Below, piece after piece: positions 17,705 through 26,279 of a stretch of DNA of 64,000 bases (the first letter of the stretch is position 1; every line of letters starts with the position of its first letter). The DNA is from Streptomyces sp. B21-083. GTDB taxonomy: Bacteria > Actinomycetota > Actinomycetes > Streptomycetales > Streptomycetaceae. Where the stretch lies: the NCBI RefSeq assembly GCF_036898825.1, contig NZ_JARUND010000002.1:186001-250000 (forward strand), read 5' to 3'. Position numbers and translations under genes: made by a program. Below the pieces are notes generated by a model. The model had not been told where the DNA came from, did no database searches, and saw nothing but the letters and a program-made list of their open reading frames with translations.

Positions 17705-18349
17705 TCACTTCCGCCAGAACAGGTGGTGCGCCACGCCGCTCGGGCTGGGCACGACGTCCAGGTGGAAGCGGTCGAGCAGTTCGTCGGGAGACTCCCACAG
17801 GCGAAGTCCGGACCCGAACTTCACCGGCAGGACCGCCACATGCAGACTGTCGACGAGGTCGGCGTCAAGGAACTGCCGGACGGTGGAGACCCCGCCGCCG
17901 AGCCGTACGTCCTTGCCCTGGGCCGCCACCCGCGCCTGTTCGAGCACCGATTCCGGGTCACCGTCAACGAAGTGGAACGTGGTGTCGGAGAGTGTGAACG
18001 AGGGACGCTCATGGTGGGTCATGACGAACACCGGGGTGTGGAAAGGGGGTTCGTCCCCCCACCAGCCTCGCCATTCGTGGTCGTTCCAGGGACCGCGCTG
18101 GGGCCCGAACTTGTTGCGGCCCATGATCTCGGCACCGATGTTGCGTGCCCAGTCCCGTACGACGTAGTCGTCGAGGCCGCGGCTCCCGCCGGGCTCGGTA
18201 CGCCCTGGCCAGCTCGCCGTGGCACGCGCCCAGGTGAACAGCTGCTCCGGATCGACGTGCCCGAACGGGTGGTCGAGACTCTGTTCGACTCCGGCACCGA
18301 TCCCGTCACTCGACACGCCGAAGTTGTGGACTCTCAGCAACTGAGCCAT
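17705..18349 (-). CDS. Dihydrofolate reductase / RibD C-terminal-like family protein
   Basis: 214 residues. The fold is recognised from the N-terminal strand LLRVHNFGVSSDGIGAG, the nucleotide-loop region IGAEIMGRNKFGP, HHERPSFTL, and the Gly-rich VRLGGGVSTVRQFLDADLVD typical of the YwjB/RibD_C group. Members bind NADPH and act as reductases of small heterocycles, but most are not true folate enzymes. The start has AGGAGG 5 nt upstream, an ideal ribosome site, so the 118-codon upstream extension of the frame is discarded. It is convergent with the ligase gene. Confidence 0.88.
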   Translation of the reverse strand: MAQLLRVHNFGVSSDGIGAGVEQSLDHPFGHVDPEQLFTWARATASWPGRTEPGGSRGLDDYVVRDWARNIGAEIMGRNKFGPQRGPWNDHEWRGWWGDEPPFHTPVFVMTHHERPSFTLSDTTFHFVDGDPESVLEQARVAAQGKDVRLGGGVSTVRQFLDADLVDSLHVAVLPVKFGSGLRLWESPDELLDRFHLDVVPSPSGVAHHLFWRK

Positions 18350-18452
18350 GTGTTCCTCCTGAAGTCGCCGATCATGATGTTGCCGATCACGGTGACAAGA
18401 CCGCGCGCGCCACGAAAACTCATCGGCGTGTCCGCGACCGGCCCGAAGGCGG

Positions 18453-19460
18453 TCACCGGCTACCCACCGCCTCGCCGGCCACGATCTGTGGACAGACAGC
18501 CGCTCCGACCCACCGGTGATACGTGTCCACGTCGACGTTGCTGCCGCACACGATGGTGACCACATGCCGGCCGGCGAAGCGCTCGCGGTCTTCGAGGATC
18601 GCCGCGACGCCGAGTGCGGCCGACGGTTCGACGACCAGGCCTGCGTGATCGAGAAGCATCCGCATACCGGCGATGATCGACGCCTCCTGAACCAGGACGG
18701 CATCGTCGGCGACCAGGAGGAGGTCGTCGAGGACGGCGGGGATGGGACGCCGCCCGGCGACGCCGTCAGCGATGGTGTCGGTCGAGTCTGTGGTCACGAC
18801 ACGCCGTCCGAGCCACGAGTGGGTCATCGCCGGTGCGCCCAGCGGCTGGACGCAGATCACCTCGATCTCGGGTGCCAGGGCCTTCATCACATGACCCACG
18901 CCGGTGGCCAGCGCCCCGCCGCCGAGAGCGATCAGGACGGCGTCGAACGACGGCTCGGACTCCACCAGTTCCAGGCCGATGGTCGCCGCACCCTCGCAGG
19001 TCTCGATGTCCAGGCTGTCTTCGACCAGCCGGATGCCGTCGTACCGCGCGATGGCCGCCGCCCGCTCGCGAGCCATCTCGTGATCGCCGTCCACCAGCTC
19101 CAGCGCGGCGCCCAACGCGCGGATGCGGTCAAGCTTGGCCACAGTCGCGACGCGGGACGCCACGACGGTCACGTCGAGCCCCCGGCCGCGCCCGGACCAG
19201 GCGAGGGCTTGGCCGAGGTTGCCCGCGCTGGCGCACACCGCGGCTCGTGCGCCTTCTTTGGCGAGCAGGCTCGCGACCAGCTCGGTGCCGCGGCCCTTGA
19301 AGCTACGGACCGGGTTCGCCGTTTCGAGCTTGATGCTCACCGTGCAGCCCAGGTCGGGCTCCAGGGCCTCACAGCGGTACAGCGGAGTGCTGAGAAAAAC
19401 CGGATCGATCAGCCGACGAGCCGCCCTGATCCGAGCAGTGTCGAGGCGTGTCTCCCGCAT
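18453..19460 (-). CDS. PLP-dependent threonine/serine dehydratase-like protein
   Basis: 335 residues, fold type II. The PLP-binding lysine lies in NPVRSFKGRG near residue 49. Further family features are the substrate loop ASAGNLGQALAW and the phosphate-binding Gly loop ALGGGALATG. There is no C-terminal ACT-like regulatory domain, so it resembles the short catabolic or biosynthetic forms (IlvA-like, serine/threonine dehydratase or diaminopropionate-lyase relatives). The start at 19460 (MRETRLD) is chosen because the family N-terminus begins here; the longer frame upstream has a Ser/Pro/Arg-rich lead without homology. It may be co-transcribed with the DHFR-like gene 103 bp downstream. Confidence 0.86.
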   Translation of the reverse strand: MRETRLDTARIRAARRLIDPVFLSTPLYRCEALEPDLGCTVSIKLETANPVRSFKGRGTELVASLLAKEGARAAVCASAGNLGQALAWSGRGRGLDVTVVASRVATVAKLDRIRALGAALELVDGDHEMARERAAAIARYDGIRLVEDSLDIETCEGAATIGLELVESEPSFDAVLIALGGGALATGVGHVMKALAPEIEVICVQPLGAPAMTHSWLGRRVVTTDSTDTIADGVAGRRPIPAVLDDLLLVADDAVLVQEASIIAGMRMLLDHAGLVVEPSAALGVAAILEDRERFAGRHVVTIVCGSNVDVDTYHRWVGAAVCPQIVAGEAVGSR

Positions 19461-19971
19461 GGCACAGCAGGGTAGCGCCACCACGCGCTTCCCTCGGGCG
19501 AACGCCCACCGATCTCGCTGTACGCGACTGTCGGTCGAGCTTGGCTGGCGCGGTGATGGAGGCGTTGATCGATTGGCTTGGATCAGGCCGTTCGCAGTTT
19601 GCGGCAATACGGGCAATCCCCGCTACGGTGCTTGCGTTGCTGTGCACGACTCCCATCGGGTCCTGCGGGCCACCGGCCGTGGCGTCGCCGGGATCTGGGA
19701 TTTCTGGTCGAGCGTGGTCTCCGACGACGACTGAACGCTCGCGGCGGCGACCGTCCCGAACATCCTGGTGCTGCCCAGGTCGCGAGATGGACTGGGGCCG
19801 CATACCCGGCTCGTATCGCCTGTACCCCGGCCGAAGTCGACACACGCAAGCAGTCGGTGTCGGTTTGCCGACTGTGAGCGAGGGTGGGGCTGAATCGGTC
19901 GACGGCGGGGCAGTCGGAAAGGCAGATACCGTCAAGGAGGCGGGCCGCGCGTCACGTAAGGAGATCAGGGC
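19461..19971. other. Intergenic region between divergent genes, no gene seen
   Basis: About 510 bases separating the divergent dehydratase and phosphatase genes. The open frames across it lack ribosome sites and family-like motifs. The sequence is less GC-biased than its neighbours. It must contain both promoters, but I cannot place them with confidence. Confidence 0.45.
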
Positions 19972-21702
19972 ATGGCAGGACCGGAACATACGGATACCCA
20001 CGGGAAACGGCCCGTGGCGACGCCGACCGCCAGGCTCGTCGAGACGCTGGAAGCCATCGGGACCGGGGCCTACGTCGTGGACGAGCAGGGCCGGATCATC
20101 GCCGTCAACTCCCGCGCCGAGCAGTTTCTGGACCGGTCGGCCGGAGATCTTTTCGGCCATGACGCGCATGACCTGCTGCACCGGGACGCGCACGGCCAGC
20201 CCCTGCCCAGGACCCGGTGCCGTATGCGGCAGGCCTTCCATGCCCGGCGCACCGCTCAGGCCGAGGAGGACTTCCTCGCGCGCGGGGACGGCTCTCTGCT
20301 GCCCGTCTCGTGGCTCTTGACCTCCTTCGACCTCGGCGACCACGACCTCGGTGAGCACGAACACAGCACGCTCGTCATCTTCCATCCCCGGCACCCGCCG
20401 GCACCCTCGCTGCCGCAGCCGGAGGCCACCCTGCTGCCGGAGATCGAACGGCTCGCTCTGCTGGCCGCGACCACCACACAACTGACCTCCACTCTCGACG
20501 CCGAAGAGGCGCTACGGCGGCTGGTGACCCTGGTGGTACCCCGGTTGGCGGACTGGGCGATCATCGACCTGATCACCGAACGCGACGAGGTGTGGCGCAC
20601 TGTCGTGGCCGAGGCGGACAATGACGGCGTGGTGCACCACGAGGAACTCCAGGGACCGATGCCACCGGTCCCCGAGGAGTCCCCGATGCCCCTGTCCAGG
20701 GCGTTGCGCGGGGTCGCGTCGACCCTGGCCGGCCCGCAGACCTACCAGGGGCCGCCGGATTCCGGTATCGCGGTCGAACAGCGCCGCCTGTTCGACGCCA
20801 CCGGCATCCACTCGGCGGCCATCGCCCCCATCCGCAGCACCCGTGCCGTCCTCGGCGCGCTGACCCTGGGCCGCGCCAAGCAGCCGGGAGACTTCGCCAC
20901 CGTCGACCTCCCCCTCATCGAGGACATCGCCCGCCGCGCGGGCCTGGCTCTGGACAACGCGCGTCTCTACCAGCGCCAGCGCAAGGTCGCCGAGACCATG
21001 CAGAACCACCTGCTCCCCCAGATGCCGCGCGTGCCGGGGCTGCAGATGACAGTGCGCTACCTGCCGGCGCCCGACGCGTCACAGGTCGGCGGCGACTGGT
21101 ACGACGCCTTCTCCCTGGCCGACGGTGCCACCGCGCTGGCCATCGGCGACGTGGTCGGCCATGACCTGGAGGCGGCGGCCGGCATGGCACAGGTGCGCAA
21201 CATGCTCCGCGCCTACGCCTGGGCCCTGCAGGAGCCCCCGAGCCGGATCGTCGAGCGCCTCGACGAGGCGGTCCTGCACATCACGGACGTCGCCATGGCC
21301 ACCATGATCCTTGCCAGGGTCGAAGAGACCCACGACGGCCAGTGGAAGCTGACCTGGACCAACGCCGGCCATCCACCGCCGCTGCTGATCAGCCACGACG
21401 GGCTGGCCGACTACCTCAGCGACGGCCACGGCATTCTCCTGGGCACCGGATCCCAGAGGCCCCGCACCGACGCCACCGCCTTGCTGCCGCCCGGATCCAC
21501 CCTCCTGCTGTACACCGACGGTCTGATCGAGGAACCCGGACACACTCTCGACGAGGGCCTGCACCGACTGCGCCGTCACGCCGCCGCCCTGGCCCACCGC
21601 CCTCTGTCATCCTTCACCGACCAGATGCTGAGCCGGGTCCGCCCCGTCGCCAACGACGACGACGTCGCCATCCTCGCCCTGCGGGTGCCCACCCGAACGT
21701 GA
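19972..21702 (+). CDS. PAS-GAF-PP2C (SpoIIE-type) serine phosphatase
   Basis: 576 residues. A PAS sensor at about 22-125 (LEAIGTGAYVVDEQGRIIAVN) is followed by a GAF domain at about 165-335 and a PPM/SpoIIE phosphatase at about 355-570. Metal-binding acidic residues are intact: VGGDWYDAF, AIGDVVGHD, and DDVAILAL near the end. Such enzymes dephosphorylate anti-anti-sigma factors in partner-switching control of stress and development. There are no membrane segments, so it is cytoplasmic. AAGGAG lies 13 nt before the ATG. No anti-sigma or antagonist gene is adjacent; an RsbW-like ATPase and SigB/F-type factor occur 35 kb away. Confidence 0.92.
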   Translation: MAGPEHTDTHGKRPVATPTARLVETLEAIGTGAYVVDEQGRIIAVNSRAEQFLDRSAGDLFGHDAHDLLHRDAHGQPLPRTRCRMRQAFHARRTAQAEEDFLARGDGSLLPVSWLLTSFDLGDHDLGEHEHSTLVIFHPRHPPAPSLPQPEATLLPEIERLALLAATTTQLTSTLDAEEALRRLVTLVVPRLADWAIIDLITERDEVWRTVVAEADNDGVVHHEELQGPMPPVPEESPMPLSRALRGVASTLAGPQTYQGPPDSGIAVEQRRLFDATGIHSAAIAPIRSTRAVLGALTLGRAKQPGDFATVDLPLIEDIARRAGLALDNARLYQRQRKVAETMQNHLLPQMPRVPGLQMTVRYLPAPDASQVGGDWYDAFSLADGATALAIGDVVGHDLEAAAGMAQVRNMLRAYAWALQEPPSRIVERLDEAVLHITDVAMATMILARVEETHDGQWKLTWTNAGHPPPLLISHDGLADYLSDGHGILLGTGSQRPRTDATALLPPGSTLLLYTDGLIEEPGHTLDEGLHRLRRHAAALAHRPLSSFTDQMLSRVRPVANDDDVAILALRVPTRT

Positions 21703-22044
21703 CCGTCCGCCCGCTGGCGACCGCACCGGCCCTGATCCTCTGACTCCGGGGGCGGTCCGTCGGTCATGAACGCCCGCTACTGACTCGCAAATGCGCAAAG
21801 CCTCGACAACACTCGCCAACAGTCGCATCCGACTACGTAGTTGTGACCCAAGCCGAACCCGACATGAACTCCGTCGAACAACCAACTCCGCCCGCCCGTA
21901 GTATTTCTGTACCGAGGCAAGCCCTCACCAGGTGCGACTTGCTCATGGCTCGTTCAAGTGCCGCCGCATCACAGCTCAGCCCAGGCGCCTGCTCCGCGAT
22001 TTGCTTCACCGCCTGCGGACGCCACCCGAGGAAAGGCCGGCAGC
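21703..22044. other. Intergenic region with no gene seen
   Basis: About 340 bases, noticeably richer in A+T than the genes on either side between 21780 and 21920. No ORF with a ribosome site and no clear hairpin. It should hold the promoter for the basic coiled-coil protein at 22045. Confidence 0.4.
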
Positions 22045-22698
22045 ATGCCCGACAGCAAGACCCCCACCACCGAACTGACATCGCAATACATGGCACAGGT
22101 GGCCAACGACCTTGACCGCAATGCCAAGGAACAGGACCGCATCGGCGCGGAAATCGACGCCCTTCAGGAACAACTGCGCGCCCTGCAGCACGACAACACC
22201 GTGCTGACGAACATGCGAAACGCGCTCGGCGCCACGGGCACCGCCGCTCAGCGTGCCCCCAAGTCGGCGGGGACACCCGCGGTGGCCCGGCAGAAAGCCA
22301 CCCCTCAGCACAGTGCGGCCAAGGGGACACAGGCGAAGAAGACGGCCACTGCTCAGGGCAGCGAGGCGGCCCGGAAGCCGGCCGCCAAGAAGACCGCGGC
22401 CGTAGCCAAGTCGGCGGCCACGAAGGCGGCCCAGCCCACCCTCGTCGAACTGATCCGCCGCCACCTCGCCGATCAGAACGAGCCCCGCTCCGCGGCGGAA
22501 ATCGCCACCGCTCTCGGCGAGGCCCACCCCGACCGTGGCATCAAGACGACCGTCGTACGCACGACAGTCGAAGGGCTCGTCGCCAAGAGCCACGCCCAGC
22601 GCACCAAGCAGGGCCACTCCGTCTACTACACCACCACCGACACACAGAGCCCGACCCCGCCCGCGGCAACCCCGGCCGACGAGCAGCCCGAGGCGTAA
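22045..22698 (+). CDS. Basic coiled-coil / winged-helix protein, possibly nucleoid-associated
   Basis: 217 residues. An N-terminal coiled coil (about 10-65: QVANDLDRNAKEQDRIGAE, then IDALQEQLRALQHDN) is followed by a long Ala/Lys/Pro-rich linker with histone-H1-like AAKKTAA repeats (about 75-140). A compact C-terminal domain (about 142-200: LVELIRRHLADQNEPRSAAE, then VRTTVEGLVAKSHAQR) reads as a winged helix-turn-helix. This layout suggests dimerisation plus DNA binding through a basic tail and wing. GGAAAGG precedes the ATG by 9 nt. I do not recognise a characterised homologue; a chromatin or regulatory role is inference. Confidence 0.75.
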   Translation: MPDSKTPTTELTSQYMAQVANDLDRNAKEQDRIGAEIDALQEQLRALQHDNTVLTNMRNALGATGTAAQRAPKSAGTPAVARQKATPQHSAAKGTQAKKTATAQGSEAARKPAAKKTAAVAKSAATKAAQPTLVELIRRHLADQNEPRSAAEIATALGEAHPDRGIKTTVVRTTVEGLVAKSHAQRTKQGHSVYYTTTDTQSPTPPAATPADEQPEA

Positions 22699-22907
22699 CT
22701 GATCACCGGGGAGCCGTTCCTGTGCGCACCGGGTGGCCTGGGTGAACCGGGTGGGCCGGCAGTGCGGTGACGTTCATCGGCGTGCGGCCGGGGCTTACGT
22801 CCGGCCAGTGGGCGTAGCCAGGGCTGGGACCGATGGGCGCCCGGTTGACACGGCCGGAGGCTGCGCGCCGATGAGTTTGGGCCGGGACGGCAGTCTGTTG
22901 TGGTGAC

Positions 22908-22929
22908 CGTCGTAGGACGTCATACGACG
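22908..22929. promoter_or_regulatory. Inverted repeat, possible operator upstream of the DUF899 gene
   Basis: CGTCGTA and TACGACG separated by eight bases, about 31 bp before the start of the DUF899 gene. The size and spacing fit a TetR- or MarR-type site, but no such regulator is adjacent. Confidence 0.4.
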
Positions 22930-22959
22930 TCGTCGGCACGAGACACCATGGAGGACCCC

Positions 22960-23742
22960 ATGACGACCACGCCCCATGATCCGACCACCGCGCTGCCCGG
23001 CCGCCCACCCGTCGTCGACCTGGCCCATTGGCAGGCCGCCCGTGACGAGCTGCTGGTCCGCGAGAAGGCTCACACCCACGCGGGCGACGCCCTGGCGGCG
23101 GCCCGCCGACGGCTGCCGATGGTGGAACTCGACGGGACGGTCGAGATCGTCGGGCCCGACGGTCCGGTCCCGTTCCTGGATCTGTTCCAGGGCCGCGACG
23201 AGCTCGTGGTCTACAAGCACATGTGGTACGACGGAGCGCCGCACCAGGGGCAGTGCGAGGGCTGCACGACGACGGCCTGGCATCTGCAGGACGCCGCCTA
23301 TCTCAACGCTCGCGGTGTCTCGTTCGCCGTCCTGACCACGGGACGGTGGGACGAGGTGGCCTCCTACACCGAGTTCATGGGTTACACCCAGCCCTGGTAT
23401 TCGGTGCGCGACGTGGACGGGCCGGTCGGCGGCGACATGGGGTACCTCACCTTCTTTCTGCGCGACGGCGACCGCATGTTCCTCACCTACTCCACGACGG
23501 GCCGTGGCAACGAGGCGGTCAACGGGTCTCTCCGTCTGCTCGACATGACTCCCTACGGCCGCGGCGAGGCCTGGGAGGACAACCCTGAGGGCTGGCCCGA
23601 GGGACGCCAGGCGTGCTGGTCCTGGCGCTCGGACGCGGACGGGAACAGCGACCGGGGACCGACCAGCCGCCCCGTGCCGCAGTGGACCCGCCCGGGCGCG
23701 ACCCCCGTGGAAACCCTCGGGCGACAGGGCCACCACCACTGA
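22960..23742 (+). CDS. DUF899 family thioredoxin-like protein
   Basis: 260 residues. The DUF899 pattern is clear: DLAHWQAARDELLVREKAHT at the N-terminus, RRRLPMV, LDLFQGRDELVVYKHMWY, and a CxxC pair (Cys99, Cys102) in QCEGCTTTAW, followed by FAVLTTGRWDE and a Trp-rich C-terminal half. The fold is thioredoxin-like and members are annotated as possible dithiol-disulfide isomerases; a substrate is not known. The ATG at 22960 has GGAGG 5 nt upstream and is preferred to two earlier in-frame starts. It is a single-gene unit. Confidence 0.88.
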   Translation: MTTTPHDPTTALPGRPPVVDLAHWQAARDELLVREKAHTHAGDALAAARRRLPMVELDGTVEIVGPDGPVPFLDLFQGRDELVVYKHMWYDGAPHQGQCEGCTTTAWHLQDAAYLNARGVSFAVLTTGRWDEVASYTEFMGYTQPWYSVRDVDGPVGGDMGYLTFFLRDGDRMFLTYSTTGRGNEAVNGSLRLLDMTPYGRGEAWEDNPEGWPEGRQACWSWRSDADGNSDRGPTSRPVPQWTRPGATPVETLGRQGHHH

Positions 23743-23842
23743 CTGCCCTTCGTCCACAGTGTCGATCTTCCGTCGATATTCCCCGTCTCATCCGTCGGGA
23801 ACAGGTGAGGCGGCGCCCGGGTGAACCGCGAAGGTGCGGCGG

Positions 23843-24523
23843 TCAGGTTCTGTGCTGTCGTTGGTCACCGCTTTGTCGGCGGAGTCGGTCGGTGTGACGG
23901 GCGATGTCGTCGACGCGCTCGGCGAGGTCGGGATGGCCGGACGTCAGATACACGTAGGTGAGCGCCAGGGGGCCGACGAGGGCGGCGGTGTCGTTGTCGG
24001 CGAGGGCGACGGTGAGTTCGGCGAGCGGAGTGCGCGCGTCGGCGGGGAGGTCTGTGAGCGCGGTGATCTGGCCTGCGAGCCGGCGTAGGTCGGCGGCATT
24101 GGCGCGGGCCCAGGTGGTCACGGTGCGGTCGGCGGCCCGGCGGTCGCGGGTGGCGCGTACCCGCTGTTCGCCCGTGGACCCCGGATTCCCGGGGCGTACC
24201 CGCAGGTAACGGCGTTCGGCGGCCTGCCGGCTGGAAACGCCGAGAGGGTGGGCGAGGTCGGCCCAGCTGGCGCCCGCCTCCCGGGCCTCTTCGATCAGGC
24301 CCGGCTCCCACTCGGCGAGCTGATCACGCACTTCGCGGAGCAGCAGGAGGGCGGCGAGTGCCTCCTCCGAGCCGGCCCGGCCGGGCTCGGAGTGTTCTCC
24401 GTCCCCCGTTGTCCGGGCCGCGCGAACGGCTTCGTGGATCGCGTCGAGCGCCGCGGCTGCGGCGAGGAAAGACGTGGGGGTGAGACCGGGCGCCCGAGCG
24501 GCGGGCTGATCGTCCGTGGTCAC
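23843..24523 (-). CDS. rheA: HSP18 transcriptional repressor, RheA-like
   Basis: 226 residues. A helical N-terminal half contains a helix-turn-helix-like segment EEAREAGASWADLAHPLGVS, then SRQAAERRYLRVRPG; a helical C-terminal half follows. The gene is divergent from a small heat-shock gene, and the shared promoter region carries TGTCATC-N5-GATGACA, the operator reported for RheA, the thermosensing repressor of hsp18 in Streptomyces albus. By that precedent the protein binds at normal temperature and is reversibly inactivated by heat. The identity call rests mainly on synteny and operator rather than alignment. Confidence 0.8.
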   Translation of the reverse strand: MTTDDQPAARAPGLTPTSFLAAAAALDAIHEAVRAARTTGDGEHSEPGRAGSEEALAALLLLREVRDQLAEWEPGLIEEAREAGASWADLAHPLGVSSRQAAERRYLRVRPGNPGSTGEQRVRATRDRRAADRTVTTWARANAADLRRLAGQITALTDLPADARTPLAELTVALADNDTAALVGPLALTYVYLTSGHPDLAERVDDIARHTDRLRRQSGDQRQHRT

Positions 24524-24566
24524 GGGGCCTCCAACACGCGGTGTCGTCGCATCAACGACGCTCTAC

Positions 24567-24595
24567 TTGTCATCACTTCGATGACATGTTACAAC
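24567..24595 (+). promoter_or_regulatory. Promoter of hsp18
   Basis: TTGTCA at 24567 and TACAAC at 24590, separated by 17 bp, form a plausible vegetative promoter. The RheA-type operator occupies the -35 box and most of the spacer, so bound repressor would exclude RNA polymerase. Confidence 0.65.
24568..24586. promoter_or_regulatory. RheA operator between rheA and hsp18
   Basis: Perfect inverted repeat TGTCATC-N5-GATGACA. It matches, as I recall it, the operator defined for RheA in S. albus, and lies between the two divergent starts, so it can control both genes. Confidence 0.82.
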
Positions 24596-24653
24596 GAATA
24601 CGGGTGAACGCATTGGCAGCAACTGCCTGACCTGAACATTGGAGGTGTTCACA

Positions 24654-25088
24654 GTGTTGATGCGCACCGACCCGTTCCGTGAGCTCGATCGGCTCACCCA
24701 GCAACTCCTGAACACGACCGGCACCTGGTCGCGGCCGTCGGCGATGCCGATGGACGCCTACCGCGAGGGCGAGGAGTACGTGATCGCCCTCGACCTGCCC
24801 GGCGTCTCCAAGGACGCGATCGACATCGACGTCGAGCGCAACATGCTGACCGTGAAGGCCGAGCGGCGGCCCGTCGCCAAGGCGGACGACGTCCAGATGG
24901 AGCTCTCCGAGCGACCGCTGGGTGTCTTCTCCCGACAGCTCGTGCTGGCCGACACCCTGGATACGGAGCACATCAGGGCGGACTACGACGCAGGTGTGCT
25001 GACCCTGCGTATCCCGATCGCCGAGCGCGCCAAGCCCCGCAAGGTCGCCATCGGCGGCAGCGTCGCGCACAAGGAGATCCGCGGCTGA
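24654..25088 (+). CDS. hsp18: Small heat-shock protein Hsp18 (Hsp20/alpha-crystallin family)
   Basis: 144 residues. [17 protein letters not shown] is the conserved N-terminus of actinobacterial Hsp18 proteins. The alpha-crystallin domain covers about 35-130, with [24 protein letters not shown] and the C-terminal [14 protein letters not shown] containing the A-x-x-x-G-V-L signature. It is an ATP-independent holdase that keeps unfolding proteins soluble. The start is GTG at 24654, 8 nt after GGAGG. Heat induction through RheA is expected from the operator. The DUF2267 gene downstream may be co-expressed. Confidence 0.92.
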   Translation: MLMRTDPFRELDRLTQQLLNTTGTWSRPSAMPMDAYREGEEYVIALDLPGVSKDAIDIDVERNMLTVKAERRPVAKADDVQMELSERPLGVFSRQLVLADTLDTEHIRADYDAGVLTLRIPIAERAKPRKVAIGGSVAHKEIRG

Positions 25089-25183
25089 TCCCCGCCACCC
25101 GGGAGACGGGGAGCCGGCCTTGCCTGGGGCCCGTTCCCCGTCCCCCGTCCTCCGCTCGCCGCCACACACGCCAGGGAGCAGCA

Positions 25184-25579
25184 ATGGCCATGCGATGGAG
25201 CGCGTTTCTGGACCAGGTCAAGGAGCGCGGCGCGTACGACACCACAGAGGAGGCCGAGCGGGCGGCCCGCACCGTGCTGGCACTGCTGGGCGCTCACTTG
25301 GTGGGCGGGGTCCGGGCAGAACTGGCGGCGCGGCTGCCGGAGGAGTTGGCGCTGATCCTTCTCAATCCGCTCCAGGCGCACGAGCCCCTCTCCCCCGAGC
25401 GGTTCGTGCGGGCCACCGCGGCCTGGATCGAGGGAGCCACCGAACGGACCGCGGCCTGGGACGTGGGCGCTGTGTTCAGCGTGGCCGCGGACGCCGCGGG
25501 CGAAGAGGTCACCCGCCGTATCCTGCTCCAGCTCCCGGCGGGCTACGACCTGCTGTTCGGCCGTACCCAGCTCGCATAG
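25184..25579 (+). CDS. DUF2267 domain protein
   Basis: 131 residues covering a single DUF2267 domain: MRWSAFLDQVKERGAYDTTE, then AERAARTVLALLGAHL, RAELAARLPEELA and a LQLPAGYDLLFGR end. Small, acidic and soluble; function unknown. It starts 95 bp after hsp18 with GGGAGCA upstream, and has a related gene directly after it, which suggests a stress-linked set. Confidence 0.85.
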   Translation: MAMRWSAFLDQVKERGAYDTTEEAERAARTVLALLGAHLVGGVRAELAARLPEELALILLNPLQAHEPLSPERFVRATAAWIEGATERTAAWDVGAVFSVAADAAGEEVTRRILLQLPAGYDLLFGRTQLA

Positions 25580-25647
25580 CCCCGGGCAGCGACAACCCGT
25601 TTCTGATCGAGCGGAGTCGATGGCGGGGCACGCCCTCAGCCACCGAC

Positions 25648-25667
25648 TCCCAGTCCCAGTCCCAGTC
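25648..25667. repeat. Short CCCAGT repeat
   Basis: Three tandem copies of CCCAGT followed by a variant CACTGT pair in the gap between the two DUF2267 genes. Probably slippage; no function assigned. Confidence 0.6.
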
Positions 25668-25714
25668 ACGTCACTGTCACTGTCAATTCGAACGAGAAAG
25701 GCAACGGTGTCATC

Positions 25715-26149
25715 GTGATCTCCCAGCAGGAACTGTGCCGATTCACTGCGGCCATGACGTTCGAGCAGATGCTGGAAAGAGTGCGCTACGAAGGCGCGTA
25801 CCCCACCCGTGCAGCGGCCGAGGAGTCCGTACGCGCCGTGCTGGGTGCCCTTGGACGCCAGCTCGCGGGCGACGAGCGCGCGGAACTCGCGGCGAGGATG
25901 CCGTACGAGGCCGCTGTCGCCCTGACCTCCGGGATTCCCGCCACCGACCCGCTCACCGGTTGGGGCTTCGTCAGGGACCTGGCGTCCCGCACGGGCCGCA
26001 CGGCGGCTACCACCCGTTGGGACACCGGCACCGTCTTTCGCGTCGTGGGTCGGCTCGCCGGCGAGGAACTGCTCAGTCGTCTCCTCGCCCAACTCCCGTC
26101 CGGCTACGCCCTGCTGTTCGGCCGCGCCGAACTCACCCAGGCGGCCTGA
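25715..26149 (+). CDS. DUF2267 domain protein, second copy
   Basis: 144 residues and alignable end to end with the preceding DUF2267 protein: MTFEQMLERVRYEGAYPTRA, AELAARMPYEAAVAL, and the same LPSGYALLFGRAEL ending. The GTG at 25715 is used; a shorter form beginning at the ATG at 25754 would match the neighbour's N-terminus better but has no ribosome site. The pair looks like a tandem duplication with considerable divergence. Function unknown. Confidence 0.82.
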   Translation: MISQQELCRFTAAMTFEQMLERVRYEGAYPTRAAAEESVRAVLGALGRQLAGDERAELAARMPYEAAVALTSGIPATDPLTGWGFVRDLASRTGRTAATTRWDTGTVFRVVGRLAGEELLSRLLAQLPSGYALLFGRAELTQAA

Positions 26150-26279
26150 CGCGCTCGAAGGCGGGCCCGACATCACATGCCTCCCAGCCCTTCTCATGAC
26201 CCCTAGGGGATGACCGCAGGCCGAAATGGGGGAACACCCCGATGGTGCGCGCGGCCGGCGGGCTGCAACATGAGTTGAC

